The notes under the pieces were generated by a model. The model was not told where the DNA came from and made no database searches. It saw only the letters and a list, made by a program, of their open reading frames with translations. A stretch of DNA of 64,000 nt, taken from VRUE01 sp963704515 (GTDB lineage Bacteria; Actinomycetota; Thermoleophilia; Solirubrobacterales; 70-9). The translations under genes and the position numbers were made by a program. The stretch is taken from the NCBI GenBank assembly GCA_963704515.1, contig OY969913.1, positions 124,001 to 188,000 on the forward strand. The letters are read 5' to 3'. Of this stretch, positions 1 through 6,769 are shown piece after piece (within the stretch, counting starts at the first letter, position 1; each line of letters opens with the position of its first letter).

Positions 1-179
1 GTCACCTTCGGCTTCTTGCTCAGGTCGGTGCTGGCGCTCGACCCGGATTCCTTCGGGGCGTTCGATTCGGCCGCGGTCGATTCAGTCGCTTCAGTCGACG
101 AAGACGAGCCACCGCCGCCCCCGCAGCCGGCGACCGCCAGCGCGGCGCAGAGCAAGATCGCTATTCCCAGGCTCCTCAC
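1..179 (-). CDS. Lipoprotein, N-terminal part; probable FKBP-type peptidyl-prolyl isomerase
   Basis: A GTG start gives a signal peptide with a hydrophobic core (GIAILLCAALAVAGC) and a lipobox AVAGC, so the protein is predicted to be lipidated at the cysteine and exported. A Gly run and a Ser/Thr/Glu-rich linker follow, then DLSKKPKVT before the window edge cuts the gene. In actinobacteria this layout, with KPKV just before the catalytic domain, is common in secreted FKBP-type peptidyl-prolyl isomerases, but the catalytic domain is outside the window, so the enzyme assignment is inference. The lipoprotein assignment is read directly from the sequence. Confidence 0.55.
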   Translation of the reverse strand, partial: MRSLGIAILLCAALAVAGCGGGGGSSSSTEATESTAAESNAPKESGSSASTDLSKKPKV

Positions 180-216
180 GGCGTCGAATCCTAGGGCAGC
201 CGGCCGGAAGGAGCCT

Positions 217-582
217 TCAGCCCTTGCCCGAGATCAGGTCCCAGGCCCGGCGAAGCTTGTCGTGGGAGGGTCCGGCCACCATGTCGTCGGGGCCGACCTC
301 GATCTCGCCGGGGTTGGCGGTCGGCTTCGGCAACCCCTCCGCCGCCTCGGCGTCGATGTTCAGCTCCACGCCCCGTTCGTAGATCTCGACCACCTGCGAC
401 GCGTCGACGAAGCGGTGACCGCCGGGCAGCTCGGACGTGTCCAGCACGAACCCGTCGAAGACGTCCAGGTCGGGCGCGGCAAGGACGTGCTGCACGGCGC
501 CGAGGCGCTTGCCGTCGCTCGAGTAGACCTCGACGCCCGGCTGCAGCGCAAGGTAAGAGCTCGGGGCACCGAGGTCGTCCAT
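217..582 (-). CDS. PRC-barrel-like domain protein
   Basis: This 121-residue soluble protein has a beta-rich N-terminal half (VEVYSSDGKRLGAVQHVL, then VEIYERGVELNID) in the pattern of PRC-barrel or DUF2171-type domains, which occur in small stress or photosynthesis-associated proteins. The C-terminal 40 residues are polar and probably extended. A -10 element TATGCT lies six bases before the ATG on the minus strand (589-594), which predicts a leaderless mRNA and supports this start. No catalytic residues are recognised. The specific function is unknown and the domain call rests on pattern only. Confidence 0.6.
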   Translation of the reverse strand: MDDLGAPSSYLALQPGVEVYSSDGKRLGAVQHVLAAPDLDVFDGFVLDTSELPGGHRFVDASQVVEIYERGVELNIDAEAAEGLPKPTANPGEIEVGPDDMVAGPSHDKLRRAWDLISGKG

Positions 583-671
583 CGAGTGAGCATATCCGCG
601 ACGAGCGCGCCACAGGGCGTATCGGGGACTATGCTCGCCACGGCGGGGTTACGCGGACAAAGGAGAAGACG

Positions 672-959
672 ATGGCGATAGGGCTGAGACTCAAGTTCGA
701 AGGCGGCACGCAGGAGCAGTACGAGGCCGTGCACCAGCACATGGGGATCGACGACAACCCACCCGACGGCCTGATCTTCCACGCCGGCGGCCCGATCGAG
801 GAGGGTTGGGGGATCATCGACTTCTGGGAGTCGCGCGAGCACTTCGACCGCTTCCAGGGATCGCGCCTTCTGCCCGCTATCCAAGAGCTGGGCGACCGGG
901 CCCCGCAAGGGCCGCCCGACATCAAGGAGTTCCCGGTCCACCACCTCACCAAGCCGTAG
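672..959 (+). CDS. Small dimeric alpha/beta-barrel-like protein
   Basis: A 95-residue protein preceded by a good ribosome binding site (AAGGAG, 7 nt before ATG). It has the size and strand-helix pattern of ferredoxin-like dimeric alpha/beta-barrel proteins: GLIFHAGGPIEEGWGIIDFWESREHFDRF is typical of small antibiotic-biosynthesis-monooxygenase-like folds. No cofactor motif is visible. It ends 5 nt before the start of the acyl-CoA synthetase gene, so the two are probably cotranscribed. Function unknown. Confidence 0.65.
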   Translation: MAIGLRLKFEGGTQEQYEAVHQHMGIDDNPPDGLIFHAGGPIEEGWGIIDFWESREHFDRFQGSRLLPAIQELGDRAPQGPPDIKEFPVHHLTKP

Positions 960-964
960 GGCGG

Positions 965-2503
965 ATGGGCCTCAACCTCGCGTCGCTGCTCACAGAGAGC
1001 GCCGGGCGGACGCCGGAGGCGCCGGCGATCCGCCTCGGCGGGGTCGAGCTCAGCTACGGCGAGCTCGACGAGCGCAGCGCCCGGCTCGCCACCCTGCTGA
1101 GCGAGCGGGGCTTCGAGCCAGGCGACCGGGTCGGGGTGATGCTGCCCAACGTGCCCGAGTTCCCGGTCGCCTACTACGGCGTGCTGCGGGCGGGCGGCGT
1201 GGTCGTGCCGATGAACGTGCTGCTCAAGCGCCGCGAGATCGCCTTCTACCTGGAGGATTCCGGCGCCAAGCTGCTGCTCGCCTGGCACGGCTTCCTCGAC
1301 GAGGCCCGCCAGGGCGCCGCCGACGCGGGCGCCGAGCTGGTCGAGGTCGACCCTGAGGCCTTCGCTGCGATGCTTGCCGGCGTCGCTTCCGGTGCTCCTT
1401 ATCCCCCCATAAAGGGGGAAAAGCGCACTGGAACGGGCCTCGCCGACACCGCCGAGGACGACACCGCGGTGATCCTCTACACCTCAGGGACGACCGGCAA
1501 GCCCAAGGGCGCCGAGCTGACCCACCTCAACCTCTTCCGCAACGCCGACGTCTCCAGCCGCACGACCTGCGAGATCGCCGGCGGCGACGTGGTGCTCGGC
1601 GCCCTCCCCCTCTTCCACTCCTTCGGCCAGACGGTCGGCATGAACGCCTCGCTCAAGGTCGGTGCCTGCCTCACGCTGGTGCCGAAATTCGACCCGGGCG
1701 AGGCGCTGGCGACGATGCAGCGCGACGGCGTCACCCACTTCTACGGGGTGCCGACGATGTTCGGCGCGCTGCTCCACCACCCCGAGCGCGAGCGCTTCGA
1801 CACCTCGCAACTGCGCACCTGCATCACCGGCGGGGCCTCGATGCCGGTCGAGGTGCTGCGCGGCTTCGAAGACGCCTTCGGCGCGGTCGTGCTCGAGGGC
1901 TACGGCCTCTCGGAGACCTCGCCGGTCGCCTGCTCCAACCACCCCGACCGCGAGCGCAAGCCCGGCTCGATCGGCACACCGATCGAAGGGGTCGAGATGA
2001 AGGTCGTCGACGAGAGCGACCAGGAGGTGGCCCAGGGCGAGGTCGGCGAGATCGTGATCCGCGGCCACAACATCATGAAGGGCTACTGGCAGCGCCCCGA
2101 CGCGACCGGAGAGGCGATGCGCGGCGGCTGGTTCCACAGCGGCGACATGGCCCGCACCGACGAGGACGGCTACTTCTACATCGTCGACCGCAAGAAGGAC
2201 CTGATCATCCGCGGCGGCTACAACGTCTATCCGCGCGAGGTCGAGGAGGTGCTCTACGAGCACCCGAAGATCCGCGAAGCGGCCGTGGTCGGCGTTCCGC
2301 ACGACGAGTGGGGCGAGGAGATCGGCGCCGCGGTCGTCCTTCACGAGGGCGAGGAGCTGGCGCCCGAGGAGGTCAGCGCATACGTCAAGGAGCGGATCGC
2401 CGCCTACAAGTACCCGCGCGTCGTCTGGTTTGTCGACGACCTGCCCAAGGGCCCGACCGGCAAGATCCTCAAGCGCGAGATCGAGCCACCGGCCGCTGTG
2501 TGA
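965..2503 (+). CDS. Long-chain acyl-CoA synthetase (AMP-forming)
   Basis: This 512-residue ANL-superfamily enzyme activates a carboxylic acid, probably a fatty acid, as an acyl-adenylate and then as the CoA thioester. It shows the phosphate-binding motif YTSGTTGKPKG near residue 172, EGYGLSETSP near 310, GWFHSGD near 390, DRKKDLIIRGGYNVYPREVE, and the catalytic lysine in PTGKILKRE near the C-terminus. ATG 965 is chosen because homology starts there; the open frame extends further upstream inside the preceding gene. A palindromic stretch at 1387-1433 adds residues just before the P-loop (see repeat entry). The substrate is not determined. Confidence 0.9.
   Translation: MGLNLASLLTESAGRTPEAPAIRLGGVELSYGELDERSARLATLLSERGFEPGDRVGVMLPNVPEFPVAYYGVLRAGGVVVPMNVLLKRREIAFYLEDSGAKLLLAWHGFLDEARQGAADAGAELVEVDPEAFAAMLAGVASGAPYPPIKGEKRTGTGLADTAEDDTAVILYTSGTTGKPKGAELTHLNLFRNADVSSRTTCEIAGGDVVLGALPLFHSFGQTVGMNASLKVGACLTLVPKFDPGEALATMQRDGVTHFYGVPTMFGALLHHPERERFDTSQLRTCITGGASMPVEVLRGFEDAFGAVVLEGYGLSETSPVACSNHPDRERKPGSIGTPIEGVEMKVVDESDQEVAQGEVGEIVIRGHNIMKGYWQRPDATGEAMRGGWFHSGDMARTDEDGYFYIVDRKKDLIIRGGYNVYPREVEEVLYEHPKIREAAVVGVPHDEWGEEIGAAVVLHEGEELAPEEVSAYVKERIAAYKYPRVVWFVDDLPKGPTGKILKREIEPPAAV
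1387..1433. repeat. Imperfect palindrome inside the acyl-CoA synthetase gene
   Basis: The arms run from TTCCGGTGC to GCACTGGAA, with a centre of TCCCCC-cataaa-GGGGG and a few mismatches in between. It lies in frame in a linker before the P-loop and encodes an insertion of the type YPPIKGEKRTGTG, which is unlike the flanking protein. It is AT-richer than its surroundings. Probably an in-frame insertion of a palindromic element; compare 11209-11262 and 49348-49442. Confidence 0.6.
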
Positions 2504-2517
2504 CGAAGTCACCCGCG

Positions 2518-2545
2518 GCCAAACTGGCTGCTCAGCCAGTTTGGC
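2518..2545. promoter_or_regulatory. Palindromic operator, probable TetR site (copy 1)
   Basis: A perfect palindrome with 13-bp arms and a 2-nt centre (core TGGCTG-CT-CAGCCA at 2525-2538). It sits just upstream of a possible -10 TAACCT (2547-2552) for the diiron/SCP2 gene. The same core, TGGCTG-GA-CAGCCA, lies at 8969-8982, directly upstream of the MMPL exporter and next to a TetR gene. A two-base spacer between 6-bp half-sites suits a TetR dimer. It could also form a short hairpin, but no T-run follows. Confidence 0.6.
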
Positions 2546-2588
2546 GCTAACCTGCGCAGCGGACCCCGAGGACAGCAGAAGGAGAGAG

Positions 2589-3872
2589 ATGAGCGTCGCG
2601 TCGCAGAGCCTGATGGACAACGTCACCTACGAGGACCTCTACCACCGCTGGGAGGGGGGCAACTGGAGCGCGATGGACATCGACTTCTCCCAGGACAAGG
2701 TGGGCTGGGAGACGCTGAGCGAAATCCAGAAGCGCTCGGCGATGTGGATCTACTCGATGTTCTTCTACGGCGAGGACCGGGTCGCCGACACCCTAGCCCC
2801 CTACATCACCGCCGCCCCGACCGAGGAGCAGTCCTACTTCCTCGCCACCCAGCAGGTCGACGAGGTGCGCCACTCGGTCTTCTTCCACCGCTTCTTCAAG
2901 GAGGTGATCGGCGTCGGCGGCGAGACCCTCCAGCAGACGCTCTCCTCCACCCTGCCGCAACTCAACTGGGGCTACCGCGGGATCTTCGACCGGCTCGACC
3001 TGATGGCCGAGGAACTGACCCGGGACCGCTCGCTGCCCAAGTACGCGCAGGCGATCACCCTCTACCACCTGATCGTCGAGGGCTCGCTCGCGCAGCCCGG
3101 CCAGCACTTCATCGAGGACTTCTTCGCCTCAGAGGAAACGATGCCCGGCTTCAGCTCCGGGATCGCCAACGTCTCTCGCGACGAGCAGCGCCACATCGGA
3201 TTCGGCGTCAAGGTGCTCTCCGAACTGCTCGCCGAGGGGACGCCCGGCTGGGAGGAGAACCGGGCGGCGGTGACCGACCTGCTGCGCGAAGTCCTGCCCT
3301 ACGGCCCGGCCGTCTTCATCCCGCCCAACATGGACCGCGCCTACACCGAGTGCTACGGCTTCTCGCTCGAGGACATCTTCGCCTTCGGCCTCAAACTGAT
3401 CCGCCAGCGCTGGCGCACGATCGGCTACCCGATCGAGGAGATGCCGCCCGGCGTCTTCCCCTTCGACCCGGAGGCCTCACCGGAGGAGGTCGCCGCCAAC
3501 CAGGTGAAGCTGATGCTGGGCGGCATCCTCGGCCCGCCCGACGCCCAGCCGGAGGCGACCCCCGAGCTGCAGAAGATCTACTTCGAGGTGGTCAAGCGCG
3601 CCGCCAACCCGTCCGCCGCCAACGGCTCGGCGCTCACCTACCAGTGGCGCTTCACCGACGCCGAGCCCTGGCACGTGGTGATCGACAACGGCTCGACCCG
3701 AGCCGAGCCCGGCGAGGCGCCCAACCCGACCGTGACGCTCGAGGCCAGCTGGAAGGACTTCGTCGGGATGAGCAAGCCGGAGGCGAGCCCCGTGCGGATG
3801 ATCCTCACGCGGCGGGTGCGGCCGCGGGGATCGATCCGCGAGATCGCCCGGATGCGGAAGGTTTTCGGCTGA
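2589..3872 (+). CDS. Ferritin-like diiron protein fused to SCP2-like domain
   Basis: This 427-residue protein has two parts. Residues 1 to about 320 resemble the ribonucleotide-reductase-R2-like/ferritin fold: possible iron ligands occur as E in TEEQSYFLATQQ with DEVRH, and later as SRDEQRHIGFG, giving paired ExxH-type motifs. The last 100 residues (YQWRFTDAEPWHVVIDNG, then NPTVTLEASWKDFVGM) match the SCP2 sterol-carrier fold, which binds lipids. The start is supported by GGAGAG 4 nt upstream. It follows an acyl-CoA synthetase, so a lipid- or acyl-CoA-directed oxygenase is plausible. A true ribonucleotide reductase role is unlikely given the SCP2 fusion and the absence of an R1 partner. Confidence 0.75.
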   Translation: MSVASQSLMDNVTYEDLYHRWEGGNWSAMDIDFSQDKVGWETLSEIQKRSAMWIYSMFFYGEDRVADTLAPYITAAPTEEQSYFLATQQVDEVRHSVFFHRFFKEVIGVGGETLQQTLSSTLPQLNWGYRGIFDRLDLMAEELTRDRSLPKYAQAITLYHLIVEGSLAQPGQHFIEDFFASEETMPGFSSGIANVSRDEQRHIGFGVKVLSELLAEGTPGWEENRAAVTDLLREVLPYGPAVFIPPNMDRAYTECYGFSLEDIFAFGLKLIRQRWRTIGYPIEEMPPGVFPFDPEASPEEVAANQVKLMLGGILGPPDAQPEATPELQKIYFEVVKRAANPSAANGSALTYQWRFTDAEPWHVVIDNGSTRAEPGEAPNPTVTLEASWKDFVGMSKPEASPVRMILTRRVRPRGSIREIARMRKVFG

Positions 3873-3873
3873 G

Positions 3874-4473
3874 CTACCGAAGCACTTCGGCCAGCCTGCG
3901 CGTGACCATCGTGCGCAGGCGGGCGGATGCAATCTGAGCGGTCCATTCCCCGATACGGGCGGCGTTGAAATCGCTCGGCAAGGAGAGCTCGGGGAAGTAG
4001 GCACGGCGGCCAGACGCTGCCCGCACGTAGACGAGGTCGAAGAGAGCCTTCTCTGGCACGGCCATGTATCCGCGCTCCTGCGATCCCTCGTACCCACGGA
4101 AGACCTCCGGAGCGAGGTGGTGAATCGCGTAGGTGCCGATGCTGGTAACGATGCGCCGCGCCCGGTCAAGCGAAGCAACGGATATCTCACGCGGCAGCTG
4201 CTCGATCACGTCATGGTGGGCGAGCGCGCTCCAAAACGACACGTATGCCGGAAACGGCGCAGTCAGGTATGGAGGCACGACAAGCGGGTCAACATCGGAC
4301 TCCAGAGTCCACAGACCACGTCGCAGCCGACGCACGAAGCCGGCATTCTCCATCGTGCCCAGGCGGCGTCCTGCGGTCCGCTGCTCGACCCGCCAGCGAG
4401 TTGCCGCCTCCTTGGTGGTGACGATCGGGCGGCCCATGCGCAGCAGCTCTCCATAGGCGTCCGTCGCCCTCAA
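3874..4473 (-). CDS. AbiEi-type antitoxin / transcriptional regulator
   Basis: A 199-residue protein with an N-terminal winged helix (IVTTKEAATRWRVEQRTAGRRLGTMENAGFVRRLRRGLW) followed by the conserved AbiEi body: YVSFWSALAHHDVIEQLP, then GYMAVPEKALFDLVY. In AbiE systems this protein is the antitoxin and also represses its own operon. The TTG start overlaps the TGA of the upstream toxin gene by 4 nt and has GGAGGAA upstream, so translation is probably coupled. The gene order is toxin first, the reverse of the usual abiEi-abiEii arrangement. Family call is confident. Confidence 0.8.
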   Translation of the reverse strand: MRATDAYGELLRMGRPIVTTKEAATRWRVEQRTAGRRLGTMENAGFVRRLRRGLWTLESDVDPLVVPPYLTAPFPAYVSFWSALAHHDVIEQLPREISVASLDRARRIVTSIGTYAIHHLAPEVFRGYEGSQERGYMAVPEKALFDLVYVRAASGRRAYFPELSLPSDFNAARIGEWTAQIASARLRTMVTRRLAEVLR

Positions 4474-5222
4474 CGCGCTTCCTCCAGTTTCGCGGCCACG
4501 AAGAGCGTCAGCTGCTCCCAGGCGCCCACGGTGTCGTAGAGCTCAACCGTGCCCGACTCGAGGAACGGAAGAACCTGATCGCGAAAGGCGTCGAAGGGCA
4601 TGGCGAGAACGATCTCAGCGGCTTCGCCGAGCAGCTGCGAGTCGAGCGCACCCCCGGGAAGCGAGTTCTGGCGAAGCAGCAGGTCGAGGTCGAAGACGTC
4701 GCGCGCCTGGGTCTCGGAACGCCAGACGAGAGCCTTCACCTTCTGCTCGGTTGGCGCATCGCCAACGTAGTGCTGGACGCTCGGCGAGCGCAACGCGTAG
4801 GGGGCGACAACGCTCCCAGGCAGGACATCGAGCGCGTGCCGGCTGTCACCGTTGCAATTGCTGAACTCGATCTTTGTCCGCACGGGGTTCGGTTGTCCCG
4901 GTGCCTCGATCGCGACCTTCCACCGCCTCGTCGTCCTGGTTTGCTTCGGCTTTGACAGATCGGCCACCGAGAGGCCGCCGATGCGAAGCAGGGCCCCGAT
5001 CGCCGGGGATTCGATCACCCCATCGACCTTGTCTTCCAGGCCCCACGGTTCGCCGCCATTCAGGTCGAGGTCGATGTCCTCTGAATAACGCGGACTGCCG
5101 AAGAAGTAGCGCAGGTTCGCGCCGCCCTTGAGGATGTAGCGACCAGGGTCGAGGCGCCTCGAAAGCGCATCGAGAAAGGCCAGGTGAAAGAACTCGATGA
5201 CCTGGACCTGACTAAGATTCAC
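4470..5222 (-). CDS. AbiEii/AbiGii-type nucleotidyltransferase toxin
   Basis: This 250-residue protein carries the nucleotidyltransferase core: ILKGGANLRYFFGSPRYSEDIDLDL, with the GG...D-D pattern of AbiEii/DUF1814 toxins, and a later ARDVFDLDLLL motif. AbiEii toxins are proposed to transfer nucleotides to RNA and cause abortive arrest. GTG 5222 was chosen because AAGG lies just upstream and homology begins at NLSQVQVIEFF. The open frame continues upstream but runs through the operator-like repeat at 5239-5262. Paired with the AbiEi gene downstream. Confidence 0.8.
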   Translation of the reverse strand: MNLSQVQVIEFFHLAFLDALSRRLDPGRYILKGGANLRYFFGSPRYSEDIDLDLNGGEPWGLEDKVDGVIESPAIGALLRIGGLSVADLSKPKQTRTTRRWKVAIEAPGQPNPVRTKIEFSNCNGDSRHALDVLPGSVVAPYALRSPSVQHYVGDAPTEQKVKALVWRSETQARDVFDLDLLLRQNSLPGGALDSQLLGEAAEIVLAMPFDAFRDQVLPFLESGTVELYDTVGAWEQLTLFVAAKLEEAR

Positions 5223-5238
5223 GGCCTTAAGGATACAG

Positions 5239-5262
5239 ATTAGCGCTTTATAAGACGCTAAT
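5239..5262. promoter_or_regulatory. Inverted repeat operator upstream of AbiE operon
   Basis: ATTAGCG and CGCTAAT are perfect 7-bp inverted half-sites around a 10-nt AT-rich centre containing TTATAA, 17-40 nt before the GTG of the toxin gene. AbiEi proteins bind inverted repeats in their own promoter, so this is the likely autoregulatory site. The stretch is far lower in GC than the surrounding DNA. Confidence 0.55.
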
Positions 5263-5343
5263 TCGTACTCTTGAGCTTCGCCGTCGTACCACAGGCACAG
5301 CGAAAGCAGGCCCAGCTGGCTGAAGGCCGCCGTCTGCCCCGAG

Positions 5344-6750
5344 CTAGGAGATCGGGGGCCGGGCGTCGGCCCAGGGGCGCTCGGACTCGATTTGTGCGGC
5401 AAGAGAGAGGAGGGTCGACTCGTCGTTGGGGCGGCCGATTATCTGGACGGCTAGGGGCATGCCGTCGTCGGCGAAGCCCATCGGAACGGACATCGCCGGG
5501 TTGCCGAGGTGGTTCCAGGGGACGCAGTAGGGGTAGAAGCGGCTCATGCCGAGGACGGTCCAGAGGGCGCTACGGCCCTGCCAGCGGCGGACGGGGAGGG
5601 CGGTGCCGCCCATCACCGGGGTGATCAGCACGTCGTGGGAGTCGAAGATCGCGTTGACGCGGGCCGCGTCGGCCGCCTCGGCGGCGCGGGCGCGCTCGAA
5701 GAGGGGCCGGGGGATCAGCCTGCCCAGCCGGCCGAAGCCGCGGGTGCGGCGTTCGAGGCGCTCGGGGCGGGGCACGTGGGCGACGTCTTCGGCGGCGCCG
5801 CGCAGGTAGCGCGGCACGCTGTTGTTGCCGATCCCGCCCCAGTCGGGATCCTGCGCGGCGACGCCATGGCCGAGCGAGCGCAGCAACTCGACGGCCTCCG
5901 CCACCGCCCCGGTGGCCGTCTCGGAGATCGTCGGCGGCGCCGCGGCCCGCGGCGGCTGGGTCGAGAAGGCGACGCGCAGCTTGCCGGGCGGGGTCTTCGC
6001 CGACTCGACGAAGGGGCGCTCTGGTGGTGGCGGGGCGCCCGGCTCGGTCGAGCCGCCGCTGACGACGTCGAGGTAGAGGGCGGTGTCGAGCACCGTGCGG
6101 CTGAGGCAGCCGTTGACGGAGAGCCCGTTCCAGTGCGCGGTGAAGGGCGCCAGCGAGACGCGACCGCGCTGCGGCTTGAGGCCGAAGAGCCCGGAGGATG
6201 CCGCGGGGATGCGGATCGAGCCGGCGCCGTCGGAGGCCGAGGCGATCGGTACGAGCCCCGCGGCGACCGCGGCGGCGCTGCCGCCGCTGGAGCCGCCCGG
6301 CGTGCGCTGCGGGTCCCACGGGTTGCGCGTCACTCCCCAGGTCGCCGACTCGGTGAAGCCGCAGATCGCCAACTCCGGCAGGTGCGTCTTGCCGATCACG
6401 ATCGCCCCCGCCTCGCGCAACCGCCGCACCATCTCGTCGTCGGCCGCGGCGGGATCGGGGAAGGCGTCGGTCCCGTTGCAGGTCAGCTCGCCGGCCAGCC
6501 CCTGGTTGTCCTTCAGCGCGACCGGCACCCCCAGCAGCGGCCGCTCCTCCCCCGCCCGCAACCGCGCCTCCGCCTGCTCCGCCTCGAGCAGCGCCCGTTC
6601 CCCCAGCACCACCCGAAACGCGTTCAGCCGCGGATCGAGCCTCCCGATCCGATCCAGATGAAACTGCACAAGCTCCCGAGGAGACACCTCCCTGCCGCGC
6701 ACCATTTGCGCCAGCCGGAAAGCTCCTACAAAAGCAAGGTCGTCACCCAC
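5344..6750 (-). CDS. Amidase signature family hydrolase
   Basis: This 468-residue enzyme has the amidase-signature Ser-cisSer-Lys triad: Lys in PVALKDNQG near residue 80, TPGGSSGGSAAAVAAG near 150, and the nucleophile Ser in ASDGAGSIRIPAA near 175. It hydrolyses amide bonds; the substrate is unknown. It lacks GatB/GatC neighbours, so it is not assigned as GatA. GTG 6750 is preferred because a -10 element TACCCT lies six bases upstream (6757-6762), predicting a leaderless mRNA; a second GTG at 6756 abuts the -10 and is unlikely to be within the transcript. Confidence 0.88.
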   Translation of the reverse strand: MGDDLAFVGAFRLAQMVRGREVSPRELVQFHLDRIGRLDPRLNAFRVVLGERALLEAEQAEARLRAGEERPLLGVPVALKDNQGLAGELTCNGTDAFPDPAAADDEMVRRLREAGAIVIGKTHLPELAICGFTESATWGVTRNPWDPQRTPGGSSGGSAAAVAAGLVPIASASDGAGSIRIPAASSGLFGLKPQRGRVSLAPFTAHWNGLSVNGCLSRTVLDTALYLDVVSGGSTEPGAPPPPERPFVESAKTPPGKLRVAFSTQPPRAAAPPTISETATGAVAEAVELLRSLGHGVAAQDPDWGGIGNNSVPRYLRGAAEDVAHVPRPERLERRTRGFGRLGRLIPRPLFERARAAEAADAARVNAIFDSHDVLITPVMGGTALPVRRWQGRSALWTVLGMSRFYPYCVPWNHLGNPAMSVPMGFADDGMPLAVQIIGRPNDESTLLSLAAQIESERPWADARPPIS

Positions 6751-6769
6751 GGCCACAGGGTATTGGGCC

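Noticed and set aside
2589..3872. Diiron protein as ribonucleotide reductase beta subunit
   Set aside because: The SCP2-like C-terminal domain, neighbouring acyl-CoA synthetase and absence of a large subunit argue against it.
5344..6750. Amidase as GatA of the tRNA-dependent amidotransferase
   Set aside because: No gatB or gatC is adjacent and the sequence is not diagnostic, so only the amidase family is called.
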